Positions 19,209-28,334 of a DNA stretch of 47,572 nucleotides are shown here, piece after piece. This stretch comes from Aureispira sp. (GTDB lineage: Bacteria; Bacteroidota; Bacteroidia; Chitinophagales; Saprospiraceae). Every line of letters begins with the position of its first letter. Position 1 is the first letter of the stretch. The position numbers and the translations under genes were made by a program. The notes beneath the pieces are model-generated. The model was given only the letters and a program-made list of their open reading frames with translations. It did not search any database and was not told the DNA's origin. The stretch covers positions 1 through 47,572 of the forward strand of contig JAAEPD010000513.1 in assembly GCA_024222455.1 (NCBI GenBank), in the 5' to 3' direction.

Positions 19209-21599
19209 TTAGAATCTTAATTGATAGAAAATATTAGGAATGATCCCTAATTGATAACTAGTGATTTCTGTCTTAGAAATTGGATCATAAATATGTTGAA
19301 GTTCGTTAGATAGATTAGCAACATTCATCACATCTATAAAGAAATAGTGAGATAGTTTATTTTTAGGACCATTGAAACGAGCCCCTACTTTTACATCTAC
19401 TCGAGTATAAGGTTTAGCTTGAATTTCATAAGGACGATCATAGTCTAATATTTCTTGTCCTGCTATTTTAGACTCTTCTAATAAAATAGGAACATAAGGA
19501 CGTCCTCCTCTATGGTTCACTCGCAAATCAATAGTGATTAAGTTACGTTTACGCTTACCTATTTTGAACTCTTTTCCAGCCACTAACTGTGTAATATAAC
19601 GTACATTGTAGACCGTATTGCGCCAAATGCCATCACTTCCTTGGTATTTAGACTGAAAGTAGGTGCCCGAAAGAGTACCATAAAAACCTTGACTAAAGAA
19701 TTTTTGGAGTGTAAGCTCTACCCCATAGTTGTAGCCAATACCTTCATTGGTAAGGTTGGTAATACGGGGGAATTGAGCGAAATCACCATAGTTGATGCCT
19801 GAAAAACTACTAGAAGTCTGTTCTATAGGAATATTAGTAAGGTATTGCCCATAAATTTCTGTTTGCAGTCTCCAATTTTTAGCAAACAAGAGATCATAAC
19901 TGATGTCTAAATGATGATTCCTAGAAAAACCTAAGTCTAAGTTAGAATTATTGATGGTGTTATCTGCATTAGGCTCAACATAGAAGAGGAAGGCAAAAGA
20001 TGGAAGTTTGCTATGCCATCCATAACCAATACTGAAGGCATGACGCCTTCCTGGGTACCAATTGAGCGCAACACGAGGTTCTATAGCATAAGCTTGCTTT
20101 CCTGTACTAAAATATTGTCCTGCAAGACCACCTGTTAGTTTTAAGCGATTCGATATTTTATATTGAAGTTGTATAAAGCCTTCTGTATGAAACAACCAAT
20201 TGTCAAATTGATATTCTTGGAGATAAGGGCTTACTAGGTGGTCATTAATTTTGACTAAATAAGCATATGCTCCGATTCCTGCTCTTAACTGCAGCTGAGA
20301 GTTAAACTTAGTATTGATTGTAGAAGAAAGACCAGGTACAATAGTACGTTCGTTAGAGAGGTAATAAGGGTGGGCGATGGTATCTGTGGAAGAAGGCCCT
20401 AAACCTAACGAATCCCAAGTAGAATTGTATTGTATATAATTGGTAGAAAGGGTTGTTTTTAGATATGTTTTAGGAGTCAAGAACTTCTTATTTTTGATAC
20501 CTATCATTCCTCCTCCTGTCAGGATTCGTAGATCTCTGCCCTGTTCAGCAAAAGGATCATTAGGGTCAATGTCCTCGTCTAAAACAGCAACTCTTCCAAA
20601 ACGACCTAAACCAAATATGGTAAATGTTCCTGCTTTTTGTGTAGGGATATAGAATTTGAAGTTTAAATCTTGATATTCTGGAGCAGCTCCAGTTCCAATC
20701 GGCAAGCCTAATGCGCCCAAAATGCTTAAAACAGAATAACGATAAGAGACTAGGAAAGAAGATTTTCCTTTCTTAAAAGGGCCCTCTGCCACTAGCTCAG
20801 CACCCAATAGACTCAACTGTGCAGTGAACTCATATTTTTGATTATTACCATTACGTAATCCTATATCAAATATACCAGAGGTAGCATTGCTGTATTCTGC
20901 TGCAAATGATCCACTCAAAAAATCAGAGTTGGACATTGTATTCGGATTGAGCATAGCAAATAACGCCCCTGTATTGCCTAATGTGGCAAAGTGATTAGGA
21001 TTGAGCATAGGAACACCATCTACACGCCAAAGTACTCCTGTAGGGCTATTTCCTCTAGCTATGATAAAGTTTTGTGTGTCATCGGTGTTGAATATACCTG
21101 CATAATTGGCCACTAAACGACCAGGGTCATTCAATCCACCTGCATAACGGTTAACTTCCTCTATAGTAAAAGATCGTGTACTAATAGTAGCCATTTGGTT
21201 ATTGGCATGCATTCGTCGATCTCTAATTCGACGACGATCTTTAGGTGTTTTGATGGATGGGTCAGTGGTGGTGGTAATCTCCTCTTCTACCAATTCACTA
21301 AGCTCTGCTGTGATAACAGCTTCTTTACCAGCTACAATCAACTCAGAAATAACTAGATCCTCATAGTTTTGGTAAGTAATGAGCAAGCGCTGACGGCCTA
21401 CAGGTATATCCTCTAATAAGAAAGCTCCTGTTTCGTCTGTTGAAACCATTTTTCGCGGGCTAAGATTGAGTACCTCAACATCTGCATTGGCAATAGGAAT
21501 ATTAGAAGATTGGTCAATGACTGTACCACGAATAACTTGAGCAAGAATAGATGAATAGTTAATGCTAAAGAAACAGATAGCAAGTATTAGTTTTTGCAT
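19209..21599 (-). CDS. TonB-dependent receptor with carboxypeptidase-regulatory N-domain
   Basis: 796 residues. The signal peptide (MQKLILAICFFSINYSSILAQ) is followed by a carboxypeptidase-regulatory-like domain (VIRGTVIDQSSNIPIANADV ... ETGAFLLEDIPVGRQRLLI) and a basic linker (KDRRRIRDRRMHANNQ). The plug is divergent, with NFIIARGNSPTGVLWRVDG and VPMLNPNHFATLG in place of the usual RG...VLVDG pattern. The C-terminal part is a beta-barrel with alternating aromatic strands, ending in Phe (GIIPNIFYQLRF), as outer-membrane barrels do. Substrate unknown; there is no SusD-like partner next to it. It follows the other receptor on the same strand after 199 bp containing two hairpins, so it is probably a separate transcript. 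Confidence 0.88.
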   Translation of the reverse strand: MQKLILAICFFSINYSSILAQVIRGTVIDQSSNIPIANADVEVLNLSPRKMVSTDETGAFLLEDIPVGRQRLLITYQNYEDLVISELIVAGKEAVITAELSELVEEEITTTTDPSIKTPKDRRRIRDRRMHANNQMATISTRSFTIEEVNRYAGGLNDPGRLVANYAGIFNTDDTQNFIIARGNSPTGVLWRVDGVPMLNPNHFATLGNTGALFAMLNPNTMSNSDFLSGSFAAEYSNATSGIFDIGLRNGNNQKYEFTAQLSLLGAELVAEGPFKKGKSSFLVSYRYSVLSILGALGLPIGTGAAPEYQDLNFKFYIPTQKAGTFTIFGLGRFGRVAVLDEDIDPNDPFAEQGRDLRILTGGGMIGIKNKKFLTPKTYLKTTLSTNYIQYNSTWDSLGLGPSSTDTIAHPYYLSNERTIVPGLSSTINTKFNSQLQLRAGIGAYAYLVKINDHLVSPYLQEYQFDNWLFHTEGFIQLQYKISNRLKLTGGLAGQYFSTGKQAYAIEPRVALNWYPGRRHAFSIGYGWHSKLPSFAFLFYVEPNADNTINNSNLDLGFSRNHHLDISYDLLFAKNWRLQTEIYGQYLTNIPIEQTSSSFSGINYGDFAQFPRITNLTNEGIGYNYGVELTLQKFFSQGFYGTLSGTYFQSKYQGSDGIWRNTVYNVRYITQLVAGKEFKIGKRKRNLITIDLRVNHRGGRPYVPILLEESKIAGQEILDYDRPYEIQAKPYTRVDVKVGARFNGPKNKLSHYFFIDVMNVANLSNELQHIYDPISKTEITSYQLGIIPNIFYQLRF

Positions 21600-21670
21600 A
21601 GACTAGGAAGTTTTCATAAAAAGATATGTTGGTACATTAATATAGGCAAAAAAAAGCTTTGTAAAAAGCT

Positions 21671-21703
21671 AAAGCCTAATGAATTAAAAATTCACTAGGC
21701 TTT
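21671..21703 (-). terminator. Hairpin between the two TonB-receptor genes
   Basis: Long imperfect stem-loop: AAAGCCTA pairs with TAGGCTTT, with an inner TGAATT/AATTCA stem. It lies downstream of the 904-residue receptor, beyond the first terminator on that strand. Confidence 0.6.
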
Positions 21704-21732
21704 ATTCCCCAAAAAAGGAGTTGAATAGGTGC

Positions 21733-21768
21733 AAAAAAATGCCATCCCTGTAGTAGGAATGGCATTTT
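21733..21768 (-). terminator. Terminator of the 904-residue TonB receptor
   Basis: Read on the minus strand, stem AAAATGCCAT / ATGGCATTTT with further inner G-C pairs, followed by a run of seven T (A-run 21733-21739 on the plus strand). It lies 30 bp after the stop codon. Confidence 0.82.
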
Positions 21769-21798
21769 GATATAGGATATATAAATATCTATTTTTTA

Positions 21799-24513
21799 TT
21801 AGAATTCTACATCAGCACGTACTGTAAGACTTGCAGGAGCTGCCATTAATGCTGGACGAACAGTATACTCTTGGTTTAGTAAGTTTTTGCCTACTAAAGA
21901 AAGTTTTAAAGAAGCAATTTTGTTGCCTTCACTGTTTTTGAATGAATACTTATAAGATACACGTGCACCTAAGTTGAATGCTTGGCTCTTATTAATATTA
22001 TCTCTATAGTGTTTGATTCCAAAAGCATCTTGAACATTGTTTTCGCCTTTGAAATTGGTATCACCATAAAATAAATCTTCAAATGCACCATCTACAGCCT
22101 GCATTGGACTATTGTAAATGAATGATAAACCAATAGAAAGCGCATCTTCTTTCAAGAAAAAGGTTTCTACATCAAATTTTGCAGTATGAACAGAGCGATA
22201 TTTTAAGATGTTTTTATCACTAGATGATAAAGCTTGGATTGTATCGTTATTCTCCCAATCTTTAAATTGAGGGTGAATAAAGGTATAACCTGTCATAACG
22301 TTAGTTTTGGCACCTAAAATACGTCCAGTACCCATTATGCTGGCCTCTGCACCTATAATACGAGTATTCCCAGTATTGATAGATTGGAAGAAAAGATATT
22401 CGTTATTCGCCAACCCTGTTAGACTTGGTTCTACAAGTTCTCCACCTCCAAATGTAAATTCCATCATGTTTTGATATTCTGTCCAGAATGCAGATACATC
22501 TGCAAATCCTTTCCAGTCTGAAATTTTGAAACCTTGTTTGATCCCAATTTCAGCTGACCAACCTGTTTCTGATTTCAAATCAGGGTTAGCTTGTATAGAT
22601 AAAGCACCTATACCAGAACCAATTTGTGTAGCAATAAAACGTTCTGCAATAGTAGGGAAACGGTATCCTTGTCCCCATGAAGCACGGATAAATGTATATT
22701 CAGCAGCTTCATAGTTTAAACCTACACGAAATACAGGCTTCCCTTCTCGTGCTTTAGGATTTGTATTTACTACCTTAGGAACAGTTCCTTCACTAGAAGG
22801 AGCTCCATTAGCATTACGTCTTACAGGATCCTGAATGATAGAATCTGGACTTATAACTGTGTTGTATTCATAACGAGCACCAACAGTTACATTTAGTTTA
22901 CAATTGTCAGAAGCTTCTTCTTTGAAGAAACCTTGTTCTATTTGAGCGTAAGCCCCAAAGTTAGATACATGATATTGAGCATTACCATATAATTCTGAAT
23001 TAGAGAAGGTATATTGACCAATGGCTCCTGCCACAACTTTCATGTCTCCAATCTTGTCAGATTTGATTTTGAATTTACGTTGGTATTGATACTCTCCATA
23101 AAACAATTGAGATGTATTCGTTTGGTTATTACCATTTTGGTTGTCTACATAGTAGAAACGAGTTTGAATACGATGACGGTTCTCAAACTTATCGTATAAT
23201 GTCCAGAAAGGATCTATATTAAATCGAGTAGATTTAGTTTCTGTAACACTACCAGCTCTAGGTATGTAAATAGCAGTATCTACAGCGGTTCCATAAGCAA
23301 CTCCTGGTGAAGATACTCTAAAAGGAATTCCAAGAGATGATTCAAATTCTGAATAAGTCTCATTAGCCCATAGGAAGAAGCTACTTGTATTTCCATAATT
23401 GAAATTGACATTAATACCAATATTCATTTTTTCATTAAAGCGGTATCTAGTATTAGCTGTTAGGCGATACTTACGCTCATATTCTCCAGCTCTATAGGAG
23501 TCAAAGTAAAAATAATTACCACCTACAGTTAAGTCTAATTTTCCAATCTTGCGACGATGTGCAAACTGAACACCTATTTCTATAGGTTTGCGATAGCCTG
23601 AACGACCTGATAAGAATTTAGGTCTAGCAATAGTATCACAAGTTTTATCTGGACAATTTCTAGTCTCAGGACCATCTCCATAGTCATGAGTTTGTAGACT
23701 ATCGTATTTCCACCAAGCTGTTTCAGCACGCTTAGGAGTCATGAAAGAGGTTTGGAACAAGGAAAACTTAGTAAAAGGTTTTCCAGTAGCATAAGCTGTA
23801 CGTACATTGATAATACCATTAAGAGCAGAAGAACCATACATTGCAGATGCAGCACCTTTTACTACCTCAATTTGGCCAATGTTTTCTACTGGAATATCGC
23901 GCCAGTTAGGAAAACCTGCATCACCTACCAAAAATGGTAAGTCATCTACCAACAATAATACACGGCTACCTGCACCATAAGAGTATCCTGATCCACCACG
24001 TATATTGGCTTGACCATCTACAACTGTTACACCAGGCACTTTGTCTACTACCTCAGATACTTTTGTTGCGTTAGTATTATCCACCAAAGTTGGTTTTACT
24101 ACATCAATAGAAATAGGTGTTTTTCCTACTGAAGTTTCAAAACGAGTTGCTGTTTTTGTTACTGTTTTTAGCATGTTAACTTCCTCAGCCATATTGACTG
24201 TTAGTTCTTTTGTTTCACCATCTTTTAGAACTACAGCAACGATTTTGCTCTCAAATCCCATGTATTTAAACTCAACATTGTAACTTCCTGCATCAACAGA
24301 AAGATTGAAAGCACCTTCCATAAAATCAGAAGTACCTCCAGTGACCAATGCACCATCTTTGTCTTTTACATAAATTTCTGCACCTAGTAAGGCGTCATTC
24401 TTGACAGAATCCATGACAACACCTTTTAAGGTTGCTTGTCCTGAGCTTTCTAAGGCCCATCCTGATAAAATAGTTATGACCAATAACCATTTCAATTCAA
24501 AAAATCTTTTCAT
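21799..24513 (-). CDS. TonB-dependent receptor
   Basis: 904 residues. The signal peptide (about residues 1-26, ending SSGQA) precedes a carboxypeptidase-regulatory-like domain (TLKGVVMDSVKNDALLGAEI ... NVEFKYMGFESKIV). A standard plug follows with VSEVVDKVPGVTVVDG, NIRGGSGYSYGAGSRVLLLV, DDLPFL and IEVVKGAASAMYGSSALNGI. The large C-terminal beta-barrel has TonB-receptor features such as RASWGQGYRFPTIAERF and ends in a strand with terminal Phe (SLTVRADVEF). It is outer-membrane located and energised through TonB-ExbBD, which is not in this window. The plug and barrel style is that of siderophore/cobalamin-type receptors, but the substrate cannot be told; no riboswitch or Fur-like site was recognised upstream. 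Confidence 0.92.
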   Translation of the reverse strand: MKRFFELKWLLVITILSGWALESSGQATLKGVVMDSVKNDALLGAEIYVKDKDGALVTGGTSDFMEGAFNLSVDAGSYNVEFKYMGFESKIVAVVLKDGETKELTVNMAEEVNMLKTVTKTATRFETSVGKTPISIDVVKPTLVDNTNATKVSEVVDKVPGVTVVDGQANIRGGSGYSYGAGSRVLLLVDDLPFLVGDAGFPNWRDIPVENIGQIEVVKGAASAMYGSSALNGIINVRTAYATGKPFTKFSLFQTSFMTPKRAETAWWKYDSLQTHDYGDGPETRNCPDKTCDTIARPKFLSGRSGYRKPIEIGVQFAHRRKIGKLDLTVGGNYFYFDSYRAGEYERKYRLTANTRYRFNEKMNIGINVNFNYGNTSSFFLWANETYSEFESSLGIPFRVSSPGVAYGTAVDTAIYIPRAGSVTETKSTRFNIDPFWTLYDKFENRHRIQTRFYYVDNQNGNNQTNTSQLFYGEYQYQRKFKIKSDKIGDMKVVAGAIGQYTFSNSELYGNAQYHVSNFGAYAQIEQGFFKEEASDNCKLNVTVGARYEYNTVISPDSIIQDPVRRNANGAPSSEGTVPKVVNTNPKAREGKPVFRVGLNYEAAEYTFIRASWGQGYRFPTIAERFIATQIGSGIGALSIQANPDLKSETGWSAEIGIKQGFKISDWKGFADVSAFWTEYQNMMEFTFGGGELVEPSLTGLANNEYLFFQSINTGNTRIIGAEASIMGTGRILGAKTNVMTGYTFIHPQFKDWENNDTIQALSSSDKNILKYRSVHTAKFDVETFFLKEDALSIGLSFIYNSPMQAVDGAFEDLFYGDTNFKGENNVQDAFGIKHYRDNINKSQAFNLGARVSYKYSFKNSEGNKIASLKLSLVGKNLLNQEYTVRPALMAAPASLTVRADVEF

Positions 24514-25250
24514 AATCTAATTAATTCGTATTTGGTTAAGTTAAAATAAGGTCTAGTATAGGTTACTATGTTTTTAATAAATAGTTGATTATGAGTTGTT
24601 AACTAGTTTTGCCTACTAATAAAGTTAACTAATAATCAGCTACTAAGATAAAACGCTTTTTTAGATTTTATACTAAAACCTAAAAAATAGCAAAGAGTCC
24701 TAATGGCCCTTTTTTCTGAATTTTAATAAAAATTAAACATTCAAAAAAATACACTATGTATGTAGTGTGTTGGTATCTAAGACCTTGTTTATGTTTTGTG
24801 ATTTTATAAAAGTCAAATAAATATAAAACAGGGTGTTTAAATTGTATTAGAAATATTGCCTATTATGTTCTGGCAAAATATAAAATTCTTTTGACTTAGG
24901 TGTTGAGGTGTGTGATATTCTTTTTTTGATTATAATATCCGTACTATATTTCAATATTTTGTAAAAATAAGCATTTTAAGTGAAGGAATAGACCAAAGAA
25001 TGTTAAAATGTTTGTAGGTAAACTAAAAAAATAAATATATTGAGGTATATCTAGAGCAAAACAGTGAAGATAGTTTTGAAAAAAGACAAGATAATATGCC
25101 CAACATCTTCTGCGTTATATAGGTAAATATGTATGTCAGAAAAAAAATTGTTTGAAATTTATTTAATCTATCAGATTAAAACTTATTTTTGCAAAAATAT
25201 AATTGAAACAACTATTAATTTAATTCACAATATTGACAAAAAAATAAAGT
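24514..25250. other. 737-bp AT-rich intergenic region
   Basis: A long gap between divergent genes with no credible open frame, tRNA or known riboswitch. It contains a small palindrome (ACACTA 24751-24756 / TAGTGT 24763-24768, 6-base loop) that could be an operator, and a -7 box near its right end. The length suggests regulatory content or a lost gene; nothing further can be supported. Confidence 0.6.
25184..25191 (+). promoter_or_regulatory. Bacteroidota -7 box before the 344-residue T9SS gene
   Basis: TATTTTTG matches TAnnTTTG exactly and lies 60 bp before the start codon. No well-spaced -33 element was seen. Confidence 0.5.
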
Positions 25251-26285
25251 ATGAAAAATTTAGCCTTATACGTATTAATGGCTTTCGCCTTACTTCTTTC
25301 TAATGACCTTATGGCACAAGCAAAGACTTGTTGTGGTACAGGTGTTGTTGCTCCTGAAGTTGCTACAGGTGTTAACACTGTTGTAAAAAAATGGGAGCCT
25401 ACTTCTGCTGCTACATTGGCTGTTCCAGCTACAGGTTTACCTAATACAGAGTATTTAATACTAAAAAAAGGAACATTGGCAGGAAGTGATCCTAATGGAG
25501 ACATGATTTTAGGTTCTTCTGTTGATGGTGTTTTTATACCAGATACATTGAACAAAAATGGTTTCACATTAGCAGAAAATGATACTTTTGATTTAGTAGC
25601 TGTAGGTTTTGACTTGCAACAAGTTAAAACATTAGGAGATTCTTTAATAAATGGAGTATTTGCTAGTAACGGGGCTTCTTGTTGTGGTATTTTTGATGCA
25701 TTAGCTAAGATACAAAGATCACAAGATCCTACAGGTTTTACATCAGATGATTCTACTGCATTGTCAAACTTTTGTGATACAATGTCAGCTCGTGGTATTA
25801 CTAACTCTAACGACATCTCTAACTTAGGTGATGTATTGGTTATTTTTGAAGCTTTTTCTGATACTTCTCTTTCTGTAGAGAGTTTGGTAGATGTACTAGA
25901 AACAATTAACCAAAATGGAACTAGTATTACTACAGATTGTGGTGGAACAGGATCAAATAATTTCTTGAAATATGGTGTAAACCCAAGCAAACGTAGTAGC
26001 ACTCCTGTACCAGTTGAGCGTTTAGGAAAAAGTGAGACTGCATTTATGGTTTTCCCTAATCCTGCTGGAGAGTTTGTTCATGTTTATGTAACAACTAAAG
26101 AAGCTGCAGACTTGACCGTTAATGTATATTCTACAATCGGAGCAAAAGTTCATTCTCATCAATTAAACAATGTAGTTGGTAATGAGCAAATGACTGTAGA
26201 TGTAAGCAACTTTGCTGCAGGTGTTTATTATGTTGAGCTAACAGATGGCTTGAATAAAGATATCCAGAAAGTAATTGTACGCTAG
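25251..26285 (+). CDS. T9SS-exported protein, unknown function
   Basis: 344 residues. The signal peptide (MKNLALYVLMAFALLLSNDLMAQ, shown without its last residues) is followed by a mature N-terminus with a Cys pair (AKTCCGTG). The middle (residues about 30-255) is rich in Thr/Asp/Gly, has another Cys pair (GASCCGIFDALAKIQ) and a CGGTGSNN motif; no enzyme family was recognised. Residues about 262-344 form a type A sorting domain (FMVFPNPAGEFVHVYV ... FAAGVYYVELTDG ... QKVIVR), so the protein is secreted through the T9SS and processed at the surface. It is followed by another T9SS client on the same strand, 154 bp downstream, with a hairpin between. Confidence 0.85.
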   Translation: MKNLALYVLMAFALLLSNDLMAQAKTCCGTGVVAPEVATGVNTVVKKWEPTSAATLAVPATGLPNTEYLILKKGTLAGSDPNGDMILGSSVDGVFIPDTLNKNGFTLAENDTFDLVAVGFDLQQVKTLGDSLINGVFASNGASCCGIFDALAKIQRSQDPTGFTSDDSTALSNFCDTMSARGITNSNDISNLGDVLVIFEAFSDTSLSVESLVDVLETINQNGTSITTDCGGTGSNNFLKYGVNPSKRSSTPVPVERLGKSETAFMVFPNPAGEFVHVYVTTKEAADLTVNVYSTIGAKVHSHQLNNVVGNEQMTVDVSNFAAGVYYVELTDGLNKDIQKVIVR

Positions 26286-26340
26286 TAATAATTATAGTTT
26301 TTATAGCTATAATCACACATGATATATTAAGAGTTACCCA

Positions 26341-26401
26341 AGGCTATAAACAATGAGGATTTTCCTTTTTATAGGGATAGTGTACTTGTTGTTTATAGCC
26401 T
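26341..26401 (+). terminator. Long hairpin between two T9SS-client genes
   Basis: Perfect 13-bp stem AGGCTATAAACAA (26341-26353) / TTGTTTATAGCCT (26389-26401) with a 35-base loop, followed by an AT-rich stretch with ATTTTTTA. It could terminate or attenuate read-through into the next gene, or protect an mRNA end. Confidence 0.5.
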
Positions 26402-26439
26402 ATTTATTTGTAATTTTTTATTAGATAAAAATTATTATT

Positions 26440-28167
26440 ATGAAACTTCAAAAGTTTGTTTTAGCTGTCTTAGTCAGTTTAGTAGGGACTATGGGCACCC
26501 TAAATGCACAATGTCCAGGCTGTTCTATTACATTGCCAGCAGATATTCTGGCAGTAGCAGATACAATACATGTAGATACCATAGAAGGGACTCCTATGAA
26601 AGGACACTACTACATAGATACATTAAGCTTTAGATTACCTCATACTATGGCGCCATTGGCTGCCTTAGATACTGCAGGTCTTATTCCTCCAGCTATAGCT
26701 AGCAATAATATCAATCGTTTTTCTATTAAAAATGTAACTGGGTTACCTTCTGGTTTATCTTGGGTAGGAGACCGTAATCCTTTAGATTATACAGAATCAC
26801 CTCCTCAAACAAGAGATGGATGTATTACTATTTGTGGTACACCTGCTCAATCAGGAACTTTTGAAGTACTTATAGAAGTAGAATTAGCAGTAGAAGTATC
26901 ACCTTTGCCAGACCAAGTAGATGGAACTACATTTCCTTTATTTGTAACCGTATTGCCAGATACAAACTCTACATTTAGTATGGACACAACTGCAGGTTGC
27001 GATCCTTTAGAGGTTAATTTTACAAATAATATAGCTAGTGGTGGTGCATCTGGATTTAGTTATTACTGGGATTTTGGTAATGGTGTAACTTCTACATCTG
27101 AGAATCCTGATTCTGTTATCTATACTGCTCCTGCAACTACAGATACTACTTATCAGATTTATCATAGAGTTATTACAGATACCTTCCCTTATATTTTGAA
27201 ACAAGTAATTGTGGAATCTTCTGGTTGTACAGATTTATTGGGAACTCCTGATTTCTATGTTAAATTGAGTGATGGAACTTCTGAGATTTATAATGGTGAC
27301 TATAATGCAGGGATACTAAATAATGGTAGAGATAAGAATGCACCAGATACTCTAAGTCTAGAGGTTAATTTAGATCCTTCTAAGATTTATACGATGGAAT
27401 TGATGGATGATGATCCTAATAACTTTGCTAATCCAACTGATGATGCTTGTGGAACATTTTCTTTTAGTGGAAATAATGTAGGAACATTCTCCTTTACCAA
27501 TGGAGGATCTACTGTAAAAGTAACTATAGAGCACTATATTGATACTCTTATTACTAGAGATTCTATCACAATTTGTCCTACATGTATTGATCCTTTAGGT
27601 TTAGATACAACAAGTGCTACTCCTTTGACTGGAGCACCTCAATTTAGTGCTGTTACCTTTGGTTGGACTGAAAATGGTCCTGCTACTGATTGGGAGATTG
27701 AATTTGGTACATCTGGTTTTACTCAAGGAACAGGTAGTGTTACAAGTGCTAGTGGGACCCCAACAGCTACTATTAATATGGGAACTTATACAGAGTATGA
27801 TGTATATGTAAGAAGTAAATGTCCTAGTGGGGACTCTAGTAGTTGGATTGGACCATTGACATTTATTGCAAATGATACATCTAATATTTCTGTGAAATAT
27901 GTGAACCAAGTAGAGCAATCTTTACAAGTATTTCCTAATCCTACTAATGATGATGTAACTGTTTCTTTTGAATTAAATGCTCAAACATCTAATGCTCAGT
28001 TGGCAATTGTTGATGTTTTAGGTCGCAAACTATATGAAGAAGAAGTAAATGCTTCTGTAGGAAGTTTCAACAGAAAAGTAGCTCTAAAGGAATATGGCAA
28101 AGGAGTTTACTTAGTACAATTAACTATTGGGAAAACAATATTCCATAGAAAAATTATTGTAAGATAA
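26440..28167 (+). CDS. T9SS-exported PKD/Fn3-type protein
   Basis: 575 residues. The signal peptide is MKLQKFVLAVLVSLVGTMGT followed by LNAQ. The mature N-terminus is CPGCSITLPADI, again with a close Cys pair like its upstream neighbour. A region at about residues 50-170 resembles putative-Ig domains (NVTGLPSGLSWVGDR ... CITICGTPAQSGTFEV). A PKD domain lies at about 185-250 (FSYYWDFGNGVTSTSENPD, with the WDFGNG signature). A fibronectin-like domain lies at about 400-475 (FGWTENGPATDWEIEFG ... TEYDVYVRSKC). A T9SS sorting domain closes the protein (LQVFPNPTNDDVTVSF ... YGKGVYLVQLTIG). This is a surface or extracellular binding protein; no catalytic domain was seen. Confidence 0.87.
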   Translation: MKLQKFVLAVLVSLVGTMGTLNAQCPGCSITLPADILAVADTIHVDTIEGTPMKGHYYIDTLSFRLPHTMAPLAALDTAGLIPPAIASNNINRFSIKNVTGLPSGLSWVGDRNPLDYTESPPQTRDGCITICGTPAQSGTFEVLIEVELAVEVSPLPDQVDGTTFPLFVTVLPDTNSTFSMDTTAGCDPLEVNFTNNIASGGASGFSYYWDFGNGVTSTSENPDSVIYTAPATTDTTYQIYHRVITDTFPYILKQVIVESSGCTDLLGTPDFYVKLSDGTSEIYNGDYNAGILNNGRDKNAPDTLSLEVNLDPSKIYTMELMDDDPNNFANPTDDACGTFSFSGNNVGTFSFTNGGSTVKVTIEHYIDTLITRDSITICPTCIDPLGLDTTSATPLTGAPQFSAVTFGWTENGPATDWEIEFGTSGFTQGTGSVTSASGTPTATINMGTYTEYDVYVRSKCPSGDSSSWIGPLTFIANDTSNISVKYVNQVEQSLQVFPNPTNDDVTVSFELNAQTSNAQLAIVDVLGRKLYEEEVNASVGSFNRKVALKEYGKGVYLVQLTIGKTIFHRKIIVR

Positions 28168-28231
28168 AACGAGAAGTTATATACGATAAAGTTATTTATT
28201 AGTTTTAAATGACTTTAATCCTAAAATATAG

Positions 28232-28258
28232 AAGGGAGGCATTTGCCTCCCTTTTTTT
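28232..28258 (+). terminator. Rho-independent terminator
   Basis: Stem AAGGGAGGC (28232-28240) / GCCTCCCTT (28245-28253), loop ATTT, merging into a run of seven T. It ends the PKD-protein transcript. Confidence 0.92.
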
Positions 28259-28334
28259 GTGCTTTTTTCTCAAAAAAATACTTATCTTAAGTAGAAATAG
28301 ATAATCAACTTCACACTATCATCCTATATAAACA

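Noticed and set aside
21600-24720. Cobalamin or other riboswitch before the TonB receptors
   Set aside because: The leader on the minus strand shows no recognisable conserved core; only AT-rich sequence is seen.
25220-26002. 260-codon open frame on the minus strand
   Set aside because: It lies wholly antisense to the T9SS client with a signal peptide and sorting domain, has no family features and exists because of the plus-strand codon bias.
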